From: Mycothermus thermophilus
Taxonomy: Eukaryota > Ascomycota > Sordariomycetes > Sordariales > Chaetomiaceae
Length of the DNA stretch: 64,000 bases
NCBI GenBank assembly: GCA_011316235.1
Contig: QQBE01000005.1
Span: forward strand, 1,059,747-1,123,746
Reading direction: 5' to 3'
Position numbers and translations under genes: made by a program
The notes under the pieces: generated by a model
What the model was told of the DNA's origin: nothing
What the model saw: the letters and a program-made list of their open reading frames with translations, nothing else
Databases searched by the model: none
In this document: in pieces, positions 10,988 through 20,459 of the stretch
Layout: each line of letters begins with the position of its first letter
Numbering within the stretch: position 1 is the stretch's first letter

Positions 10988-12391
10988 TCAATGGCCCTCA
11001 CTAACCTTCGCCGTCGGCAACTCCTTCAACGCCTCGCCAATCACCTTGACCGCGCTCCTCAGCTCCTCCTCGGTAATCACCAACGGGGGCGCGAAGCGAA
11101 TAATATTCCCGTGCGTCGGCTTCGCTAGGACGCCCTTTTCCTTCAACAACAAGCACAAATCCCACGCTGTCCTGCCCTGCGTCTTGGACTCGTCAATCTC
11201 GACCGCATTCAGCAACCCCTTGCCCCGCACCTCCTTCACCATAGGGCTCTCAAACTTCCGCACCTCCTCCCGGAAGATATTCCCCAACCGATCCGCCTTG
11301 GCCACCAGCCCTTCCTCCTCCACCAACTCCAACGCCCGGATCGACACGGCGCATCCCAGCGGATTGCCTCCGTACGTTGACCCGTGCGTGCCCGGCTCGA
11401 TGACGCCCATGACCGCCTTGTCCGCCAGGACGCAGCTGACGGGGTACATGCCGCCCGAGACGGCCTTGCCGAGGGTGACCATGTCCGGGCGGACGCCGGC
11501 CCATTCAGAGCAGAGCATGCGGCCCGTGCGCGCGATGCCGGTTTGGATCTCGTCGCAGATGAGCAGGACGTTGTGCTTCTTGCAGAGGGCGTGGACTTTG
11601 GTCAGGTAGTCGTCGTCCGGGACGATGACGCCGGCTTCGCCCTGGATGGGCTCGACGATGAAGGCGGCGGTTTCGGCGCCGTGTGTGGAGAGGACCGCTT
11701 CGAGGTCCGAGATGTTGTTGTAGCGGATGGGCTGGCCCGTGGTGGGGTTGACGGCGCCGACGTGGGGCAGGTAAGGGGAGTAGTTGTCGCGCGATTCGGG
11801 GTCGAGGGAGAGGGAGATGGCGGTCATCTTGAGATGGTAAGTTAGTACGACATATAAGGAAGAAGGGAGATAATCGCGAGGAGGTCATCAACCTACCGTC
11901 CTCCCGTGAAAGTTCCCCGCGACGCTAAACACCCACGCCCGACCCTGTGGCACCCCCTTCACCTTGTACGCCCACTTCCTCGCGATCTTGACCGCCGTCT
12001 CGACGGCTTCAGCACCCGTGTTCATCGGCAGCACCATGTCGTAGCCAAACATCTTGCGCATCTTCTCGGCCCAGACGGGGAACACATCGTTGTGAAAGGC
12101 GCGCGAGCTCAGCGTCAGCCGCGAGGCCTGCTCCGTCAGCGCCTTGACCAGCTCCGGGTGGCAGTGGCCCTGGTTGACGGCGCTGTAGGCGGACAGGAAG
12201 TCGATGTAGTGCTTCCCCTCCGGGTCCCAGACGTGGACGCCCTGGGCGCGGGCAAAGACGACGGGTAAGGGGTGGTAGTTGTGGGCGGCGTACTCGTGCT
12301 CGGCGGCGATGGCGAGCTTGGTGGAGGAGGCGTGGTAGCGGTCTGCCGCGAGGGAGGAGGGGGCTTTCGGGGAGTCGGCGTGGGGAGCCAT
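10988..12391 (-). CDS. OAT: Ornithine aminotransferase (ornithine-oxo-acid transaminase)
   Basis: Two exons on the minus strand, 12391-11897 and 11827-10988, separated by a 69-nt intron (GTAGGT, TACTAAC branch site, TCAAG), give 444 residues. It is a class-III PLP-dependent aminotransferase. It converts L-ornithine and 2-oxoglutarate to glutamate-5-semialdehyde and glutamate, linking arginine breakdown to proline and glutamate. Visible family marks are FLSAYSAVNQGHCHP (substrate and dimer region), NTGAEAVETAVKIARKW, NFHGRT at the exon junction, IVEPIQGEAGV, CDEIQTG (Asp near residue 257 contacting the PLP ring nitrogen) and TLGKAVSGG with the Schiff-base lysine near residue 286. The length matches the cytosolic fungal enzymes and there is no obvious mitochondrial presequence. 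GPI10 lies divergently 1.3 kb away. The start codon (GAGCCATGGTG on the plus strand) is the only one that yields the family N-terminus. Confidence 0.95.
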
Positions 12392-13705
12392 GGTGGATGT
12401 TGAGATAGTTGGTGTTGTACGTATGTCAGTGTTGTCGTCGAGGTGTTGGAGGAGAGGTGGCGGTCAATGCCTGGTGCAGTCAAGTCAGGTACCTATGAAA
12501 GGTAGGTAGATCCCCCGCCAGGAGAGCAATGGATAAAGACAATAAAGACACTTGGTTTAGACAAGACAAGGCAAATCTAATCAGTCAATTGAGCTAAACT
12601 CTACACTTGTTGAAGAAGAGAAACACAAGACAGTCAGACACACGAGCTCGGGCCGGAGACAGACAGGTTATAAACGGAGGTCGGGAGTCTTGCCCCTCGG
12701 GCGGACCATCCCCCCGGCACCCAAGTCAACCAAGTCGGGGAGCCAAGAGCGGGCTGGAGTTGCAGCGCCCCGCCGAAACGGGTCTGTCACCCGCTGTCTG
12801 CCGCTGTCTCGGGCTGCCAGATGACGGCAATGACCCTCTCACGTGGGGTCAGAGATTACCTATCGTGATATCCCTGTTCTATGCCGACACAGAGCGGCGT
12901 TGACGACGAATATTAGTACATGATGGTCTTGCAGGCTGGGTTCCATGACGAGACTCCTGGTTCATGTTCGCCACTGCTAGCATTATGGAACTGTCATGGT
13001 GGTGATACTTGTGCTACAGATTACGTACTGGCATGTTATCCATACGAGATGTCATTGCTCTGAGAAGGGGCTCTCAGAGTGCTCTACTAAGACACGCAAT
13101 GGGAGGAAAACCAACATGTCTCTGTTCCTCGCCTAAAGGTCCCTATGACGTGTGTATCTGGAGTTTGTGGGATGCAGCTTGTCCCCCGCGGCAAGTAACG
13201 GCAGGACACGGCAAACAGGCAAATGTGCGCCCACTTACTCTCGCCCCGCATCAATGTTGGCCAATCACAGGGTTGATGCTTCCAACAAAAAGAAAACCCT
13301 AACCCGGAGCCAGTCTACCTGACCCCATCTTCCACCTACACCTATATCCAAACACGAGCCGAACATCAAGAGGTCACCGGAGGAAGCGTTGAAGAGGGCA
13401 GAGTTTATGTCCTTAGCCTTACGTTCTCTAGAATAGACCTAGGTACTTGATATTCAGCATTCAAGCTAGGTGTCTGGCTCTCGACACACTCAATGCGCTT
13501 CATATTTGCAGCAGCAACGATGGCCAGCAAGGTTCCCGGGACCCACAAGACAGCTCTCCCATCCAATCAAGAGGATGGACGGCCTGAGCTCCACCCTTTC
13601 TCGACATCATCCCAGCTTGAGCAGAGCACTCCTCGTTCATGAGATTCTCCTTCCACCAAACACGAGTAGGTCAATTTCGATACATCACGCCGGACACCGG
13701 ACACA
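12392..13705. promoter_or_regulatory. Divergent promoter region between OAT and GPI10
   Basis: About 1.3 kb separating two start codons on opposite strands. I see no gene in it. It contains a TAGGTA-word cluster close to the OAT start (12488-12509), another at 13436-13446, and a telomere-like AACCCTAACCC word at about 13295-13305, some 400 bases upstream of GPI10. Confidence 0.5.
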
Positions 13706-16025
13706 ATGGACTCGGACACGCCTCCAACAGGCACCGGGTCGGCTGCCGAAGCCCAACCTCGGGCCGGCGAGCTGCGACAGCGCCAGAAGATGCCTCCACC
13801 ATTATCCAAGTCAGACCTCGCTCTTGCATCTCCCGACGCAAAGACACCGGGACAACTGCTTCACGCCCAAGTTGCCGCAGCCCAGATCAGCGACATACTC
13901 AATGTCCTGCTCATGTTCCGCTTCATTAATGCCCTCTGTGTCCGCACCTTTTTCCAGCCAGACGAGTATTTCCAGGCCCTCGAGCCCGCCTGGGACATGG
14001 CCTTTGGCAACAGCAGCGGCGCATGGTTGACTTGGGTATTGCAAACTTATAATCTTATAATCAATCAGATGAATGGACCCGGAACTGACTCTGCCAGGAA
14101 TGGCACCACCAATTGCGCTCTTCCTTGCATCCCGCCATCTTCGCCGTGGCCTACAAGGCCGTAGACACCGTCATGGCTGCCATGAACCTTTACCCGCCCT
14201 TCAAGGCCCTGATGCTGGTGACCCTGCCTGGTGCCTTGCAGTCTGTGTTTGCTGCCCTGGGAGATTTTTATACCTGGAAGCTTGCCATGGACATTTACGG
14301 TAGAGCGAGCAATGCCCCATGGGCTGCTGTCAGTTAACTGCCTCGCGATCCTTTGTACTTCTGGGATGCTGACTCGCTCCAGCTGTGGATGACCGTCCTC
14401 AACCCCTGGCAGTGGTACTGCTCGACCAGGACCTTTTCCAACTCTCTCGAGACTACCTTGACCATTGCTGCTCTGTGCTACTGGCCGTGGGAACTGCTCG
14501 CTGGTGGCGATGCCCATAACACGCCCGCCCAGCTGCAGAAGGACCGGGTCAAGAGGTTCGAAATCCTGTTATGATCAGATGGCCCTAGATTGCCCAGGCT
14601 GACTTGACACACAGTCTCCGGATATCTCTCGTGCTTGCTGCAGTCGCTGTCTTGCTTCGTCCGACCAACTTGCTCATCTGGCTCGTCGTGCTTGGGTTTA
14701 CCCTCTCCAGCCTGGCTTCTGCCGGCCGGTGGTCCCAAAACCTGCCAACCCTTCTGGTTCTGCTCCGAGAGATTCTCCTCTGCGGACTGTCCGTCCTGAC
14801 CATCTCTCTCGTCTGCGACCGCCTCTATTTCGGCTTCTGGACCTTCCCTCCCTACAAGTGGCTGTACTTCAACATCTCCCAGTCCCTCGCCGTTTTTTAC
14901 GGCCACATGCCCTGGCATTACTACCTCTCTCAAGGCATCCCGCTCCTCACAACCACCTTCCTCCCCTTCGTCCTCATCGGCCTTTACAAAGCCGCTAAAT
15001 CATCACCATCCACCAAACCCCAACAAGAACCCGTCCTCCAGCCCTTCACCCTCCGCACACTCGCCGCCGCAACCCTGGCCGTGCTCACAATCCTCTCCTT
15101 TATCTCCCACAAAGAAGTCCGCTTCATTTACCCGCTCCTGCCCATCCTGCACATCCTCGCAGCCCCCTACATCTCGGCATTCTTCACCCAACCCGAGCCC
15201 GCCGCCGCCAGCGCCTCCTCAGCAACCCCCGGCGGCGCCGGCGGTTCTCGTTCAAACAACCAACGCGTATCCCTCCGCCACACTCTCGCCCTCACAAACC
15301 TCCTCTCTCTCAACCTCCTCATCGCGGGATATCTGTCCCTCTACCACCAACCCGCGCCGCTGTCCGTCCTGACCTTCTTGCGAGGCGAGTTTGAGCGTCT
15401 CCACCCGGACGCGCTGCATCTCGGCGCCACCGCCGCCGCCAATCCCAGCCATACCGGTGGTGGTGGTGGTGGTGGTGCTGGCGATGATCTAGAATTGTTC
15501 GCCCTGTTCTTGACCCCATGTCACTCCACCCCCTGGCGCTCGCACCTCGTCTACCCTGCCCTGCGCGCGCGCGCGCTGACGTGCGAGCCGCCCTTGCACA
15601 CCGCCCCCGGGTCGGTGGAAAGGCAAGAGTACCTGGACGAGGCGGATCGGTTTTACCTCCGCGATTCTCAGGAAGACACGTATGGGGTAAGGTTTTTGAA
15701 AGAAGAGCTGTGGCCTGGCCTCTCCTCCTCCTCCTCCTCCTCCTCCTTGGATGGATTGACAACAACAACGACGACGCAAAAAGGTGGGGAGGAAATACCG
15801 CGGTATATCATCGGTTTTGAAGGGATCGACAAGGTTTTGAAGAGGTTTTTTGAGGGAGGACAAGAGGAGGAAGGGGCGCCAGGAAGCAAGATGGGAGTGA
15901 AACTCAAAAAAGTCTGGTCGGCCTGGAACGGGGCGTTTAATGAGGATTGGCGGAGAAGGGGGAGGTTGGTGGTTTGGGATACCGGGGTCTATCCTGATCC
16001 AAAGAGGGAGGGGAAAAAGGAATAA
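13706..16025 (+). CDS. GPI10: GPI mannosyltransferase 3 (Gpi10 / PIG-B, GT22 family)
   Basis: Four exons, 13706-14035, 14098-14328, 14383-14567 and 14615-16025, keep frame through three short introns (62, 54 and 47 nt) and give 718 residues. The protein adds the third mannose to the GPI anchor precursor, from dolichol-phosphate-mannose, in the ER membrane. Marks are the conserved Asp-Glu in TFFQPDEYFQALE (residues 86-87, first lumenal loop), GAWLTW followed across the junction by EWHHQLRSSLHP, NPWQWYCSTRTFSNSLE, LLRPTNLLIWLV, and HKEVRFIYPLLP before the C-terminal lumenal part. Multiple hydrophobic segments are evident. Three low-complexity insertions stand out: a Gly run (about 15457-15480), a Ser run (about 15719-15748) and a Thr run just after it. 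The donors GTCAGT and GTTATG are non-consensus but are the only ones that preserve the family sequence. Confidence 0.93.
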
Positions 16026-16744
16026 TGTAGCGGTGGAGATGGATATAAATACATGTGCTTACTGTGTAGGTGGCTGCGTGATGGGTCGGGCGGTTGTAAA
16101 AAATGGGGTTCTGTGTCTGGGTGTTTCTGAGTATTGCTTTGAAACGTTGTGATGCTGTGTTTACGGGGTTGTGTCATTAAGTGCTCAGAGACCTCGGGAC
16201 GTAAGTCTTCTATGTCGGATGGGGTGTTTACATGTATGTATATGCTTTATCCAGATATAGGTATGGGATGTTGGAGGAGGGTCGTTCTATATTATAGATA
16301 ATTCTTAGGCTGTCAACAGTGAAAATGCAACAGACAAGAAGACAGCAGCTTCACCACCAGGCTGTCTAGCTTAGTCTGGGTTTATTTTCCGAACCGTTTG
16401 TATACACCAGACACAACAAGTCAGGTACCGTGTGTTTATCTGCTTTGAATAAAAAGTTTAAGTTGCCCCCTCCAGTCCAATCATTGTCTGCCATAGGCAC
16501 AGGGCGCCGAGGTACTCCAACAACTTTCCCACTCTCACACTCATACAACACAATCTCAATCAGTCAAACAGCAGGAAACAACAAAAAACAACGCTATCCC
16601 ATTCAATCCACCCTTATCCTCACCCAACCCCAGCTTATATCATCACCACGACCCTCTTACTCTCATCCTCCTCAAATCCCCTCCCCTACTTCCAACCTCA
16701 ACCCCCTGACGAGAGAGTAGGAGCAAAACACAAAGAGTGTGAGA
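16026..16744. other. Convergent intergenic region GPI10 / coronin
   Basis: Two 3' ends meet here. The part nearest GPI10 is G+T-rich on the plus strand. The part nearest coronin (about 16530-16720) is A+C-rich on the plus strand, that is G+T-rich in the sense of coronin. No gene seen. Confidence 0.6.
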
Positions 16745-19013
16745 TCACGACCTCGCAGCCTCCAACTCCAGCTCCAGCTGTCGGATCCTCTCGCTCTGCT
16801 CCACGCTGCCCTGCCCAACCCTCTTCTTGAGCGTCTCGACCTCGTTGGTCAGGCGCGCAATCAGCTGCGTCTGCGCGGCGATCTGCTCGCTCTGCTGCGC
16901 CATGACGCGCGTCTGCTGCTCGAGGAGCTGCTTGATCTCGCTCAGCGAGGCCTCGACGACGGCCGGGCTCTGCGGGGGTTGTTGCTGTGGGGCGAGTGTG
17001 GACGAGGTGGTGGTAGTAGTGGTGGTGGTGATGGGACCGGGGGACTTGATTGCTGGAGAAGGGGTAGGCTTGGAGGGTTGTGCGGATGAGGTGGTGGCGA
17101 TGGGTTGGGGTTTGCTGGCTGTGGCGGCGGTGGTGGTGATTGAGGATGAAGAGGTGGAGCGGATCGGGACGGTGGTTGTGCTGCCGCTGGTGCTGCGGGG
17201 TGCGGGGCGCGAGACCTCTTCGAAGCTGGACGTCTCGGCGCCGTCGTCGACTTCCTCCGCCTCTTCGGCGTCCTTGAATTTGTTGGCCGCGGCGGAGATG
17301 GAGGCCTTTTGGTCGGCGACGGACACTGGAGCACGGGCCGGAGCAGCAGCCGGAGCCGGAGCAGGTTCGGGCTCCTTCTTGGCAGGGGCCGGCGCCGGCG
17401 CGGGAGCAGCAGCGGCGGGCGGCTTGTAATCAGCCGGGACTTCGACCGGGGCGATGCCGTCGTAGACGCTTTGCAGGTCAATCTTGGGGGGGAGGGCCGT
17501 CTTTCCGTCGAACCATTCCTTGGCGGACAGCCCGGGCTTGAGGCCGGTGGCGGGAGGGAAGATGTCGGATTGGAAGGTCTCGGCGCGGCGGGGCACGGTG
17601 AAGGAGATGGGCTCGATGTAGGTGTCGTTGACGGTCTTGTAGGCGCGCATGACTTCGTTTTCGTGGACGTTGATGCCGCGGCGGGGGATGAAGGCGATGC
17701 CGCGCTGCGGGTCCGAGGACTTGTACTCGGACAGGAATTCGAATTTGTCGTTTTCGTACTCGAAGTAGCGGATGTTGCCATCGCTGGAGATCCATTAGCA
17801 TCCTGGTCTGTTCCGAGATTTGTCCAACAACACGCGCGCGCAAACTTACCCCTTACCGGCAAGATACAGGCAGTTGGACCCATCATCTGAACGCTTGGTT
17901 AGCATCGACTCACGCCTTACAGGAACCAACACTCAATGTTGAACAATACTCACCCCAGAAGGGCATGCAAACGCCCGAAATCGAGTCCAAGGACGTAAAG
18001 CCACCGATAGGGTCCTTCCGACCCGGCTCCCACAGGCCAATCTGGCGCTCGCTCATCCTCGAGAAACCCGTCGTGGCGATCCTGTTATGCTCGCCCATCC
18101 AGACGGCACGGCTATTCTTGGCGCCCTCGTGGCCGGGGTATTCGTGGACGGGCTTCTCCTGGCGCACGTCCCAGACGCGCAGCTTCTTGTCGCGCGAAGT
18201 GGTGACCAGCATGGCGCCATTGGCGCTCCATGACAGGCTCTGCACGACGTCGGGGTGTCTGAGGGTCAGGCCGGTCTGGCCGGTGGTGATGTCCCAGATG
18301 CGGATGGTCAGGTCGCCCGAGGAGGAGGCCAGGACGTTGGCGGCGGCGGGGTTGAAGAGGACGTGGCCGACTTTTCTGGTACGGTGTGAGTATTACGGGA
18401 TGTTGAAGGGTTGTGAGGGGTAATATGATGGTAGACAGTACCTCGAATGGCCGCCCAGCTTGCTCACGGGAGAGACATCGGGGATGACCTCGGCGTCGAC
18501 GTAGAGAGTAAAATCCTTGGGCACCTCCCAGATGAAGACCTTTCCATCGTCCGAGGCAGAGGCGATGATGCGGTCGTTGAAGGGGTTCCAATCTGTGTCG
18601 AGCACAGGGGCAGTGTGGCCTCGGAAAAGGGGTATTTGGTCGGGCAGCTTTCCGCGCTCGTTGAGGGGAATGACGGCGAAGGCACCGCCGCCTCCAGACT
18701 CCCAGTTGACCGAGAGGTATTCGGGGTTCACCTAAGTAGCAGCGGTGAGGCGCGGTTAGCTAGCTGTCGGGCGCATCGTGGAGTAGGAGGTGCAAGTGCT
18801 GGTGTATATAAGGAGGTAGGTACCTTGACCAGGTTGGTGTCCCAGGCATTGCGGCTGATATGGAGGTTGTCATAGCAGAATTCCTTCTTTGTGGGCTTCC
18901 CGAAGACGTGTCCTGGAGGGCATTGTCAGCAACCGAGCTCGAGCGCTGGAGATGACCCAAAGGCGTTGGGGAGACGGACGGTATTTGGACGCGCGCACAA
19001 ATCGGCCAGCCAT
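16745..19013 (-). CDS. CRN1: Coronin, WD-repeat actin-binding protein
   Basis: I rebuild six exons on the minus strand: 19013-18980, 18912-18824, 18731-18442, 18375-17954, 17886-17850 and 17783-16745, giving 636 residues. The first exon encodes only MAGRFVRASKY plus one base, yet matches the invariant coronin N-terminus and joins exactly to the next exon (RHVFGKPTKKEFCYDN). Seven WD-type blades follow (TDWNPFNDRIIASASDDGKVFIW, SGDLTIRIWD, RDKKLRVWD, RQIGLWEP), then the coronin extension (YKTVNDTYIEPISF, FPPATG). After that come a Pro/Ala/Ser/Thr-rich linker and a C-terminal trimerising coiled coil (SEIKQLLEQQTRVMAQQSEQ and the RIRQLELELEAAR tail). Coronin binds F-actin and regulates Arp2/3 at cortical patches. 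The donor of intron 1 is GTCCGT, which is unusual, but no other choice keeps the sequence. Confidence 0.93.
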
Positions 19014-19565
19014 TGGGTCGGTATTTCAAGACGCAGATGCCAGGACGAGGGAAAGCAGGTTGGACTCGAAAATGTTTGTTTGAGGAGATGTCAAAGTCAG
19101 GGGCAACGACAATGTTGAAGAGTTCACAGTGGTCGTAAGTAGGAGATTCAGCGGGTTCAGGTTGCGGGCAGCAGCTTAGGCTGGCGAGGCTGACCCTGGG
19201 CGGCGGTAGACGCGGTCATTGGTTTCATTGGGCCTTGTCTTCAGCAGTTGACAGGCCGCCTCAGGGGTTCACTTCCCCGCCATGTCGACATCCCGACAAA
19301 GCGGACAACCCATCAAAAAGGCGGTTTGTTTTTGTTATCTTTCGTTTTTTGATACCCAGGGACCTCCTACCTCTCTAAAGGCTGCATGGTTCTTGGGTTG
19401 TCAGATTTTAACCATAATTCAAAGAGTATCAGTCAAGGAAGGACCTGAATGAAAAGGGGCAAAACATTCACCCCGAGTCCAGGTTCCTGTCCCACTTCCC
19501 GCCAAGCACCTCCCCACCGTTGCACCCCGCGATAACCCCGAGCTCCGACCTGTTCCACCACGCAA
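19014..19565. other. Region between coronin 5' end and tRNA-Val
   Basis: About 550 bases upstream of coronin, holding its promoter and 5' leader and the 5' flank of the tRNA gene. No other gene seen. Confidence 0.5.
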
Positions 19566-19665
19566 GGTCGACTGGTGTAGTGGTTATCACGTCTCGTTCA
19601 CAAAAAGTGAATTTGCTGGGTTCTTCCCACCGAGAAGGTGCCAGGTTCGATCCCTGGGTCGATCA
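19566..19665 (+). tRNA. tRNA-Val (anticodon CAC) with a short intron
   Basis: The acceptor arms GGTCGAC (19566-19572) and GTCGATC (19658-19664) pair fully with one G-U, and are followed by the discriminator A. The D arm GTG/CAC closes the loop TAGTGGTTAT, a typical fungal tRNA-Val D region. The anticodon stem is TCTCG with CGAGA; the loop places CAC at 19599-19601 with A at position 37, after which an intron of about 27 bases (19603-19629) interrupts the loop at the standard 37/38 site. The T arm is CCAGG-TTCGATC-CCTGG with intact B-box. A run of six T at 19681-19686 is a ready Pol III terminator. CCA is not encoded, as normal for a eukaryote. No other anticodon register keeps the stem and T33. 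Confidence 0.92.
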
Positions 19666-20459
19666 TTGCTTTTGCTGTTCTTTTTTGTGTTTTTCTGCTG
19701 CGGACCAGCCTCATTTTGCATTTGAGAGATTTGGACATTGACTCGATAGTTGCTCAAAAATCGAGTCGAGGCACAAAGAGCGCGTGTCCGGAGAACTTCC
19801 CAGTCCGCTTAGGCCTAAAGGGTCGTCCTATAGTATACCCTAACCCTGCGCTAATCATGCCTTCATAAAGTCGATATCTTCTCTTCTTTCATTGTCCCTT
19901 TTCTCATTTATGAATTGCACATTAATTTTTGGTCTGCTGTTTGAATTTTTCCTTTATTTGTATTTATTTTTGTTTTACTTACATTCTTTTTTGTGTCAAA
20001 CTCAGCGTTTGATCTGATACTTAAGTATGCCAAAGAACCCTGGAACTATGAGCATAAAGGTCGAGGGTTGTGCACGGGCCATCGACGCGCTCCAATGCGA
20101 TAGACAACCGCGACTGCAATTGTTCATCACTTCTTCCTCTTACACGGGCCAGACTTTGGGGAGCTTCAACATCAACACATCGACAATCTGAAACTCTGGG
20201 TTTCAAAACTCCCATCAGTCAAGATCGGGTCGCGCACAATTGACCAATATTTCCTTGCCTGAGGTCATTGACGGTCACTGTTTATCTGGCGTGGGGCTTG
20301 GGTTGTCCAACTTGGGCCATCGCAGCACAGCACAGCACAGAGAAACAAAAGCAAGAAGAAAGCATCGCTCTTGTGCCAAATGCATCTCATTGACAGCCCA
20401 TCATCGCCGACATCATAACCTCATAGCACATCACTGCTTCTGCTCATCTTCCTTTCGCC
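19666..20459. promoter_or_regulatory. Region between tRNA-Val and PFS2
   Basis: About 0.8 kb. Bases 19870-20010 are markedly T-rich and AT-rich compared with the rest of the window. A telomere-like ACCCTAACCCT word is at 19837-19847. The right end is the PFS2 promoter and 5' leader. I see no additional gene. Confidence 0.5.
19678..19690 (+). terminator. RNA polymerase III T-run terminator of tRNA-Val
   Basis: The tract TTCTTTTTTGTG begins about 15 bases past the tRNA 3' end. Its six-T core is sufficient for Pol III termination. Confidence 0.7.

Noticed and set aside
19870..20010. T-rich stretch as a RIP-degraded transposon relic
   Set aside because: Too short, no terminal repeats, no coding remnants and no clear excess of TpA to support RIP.
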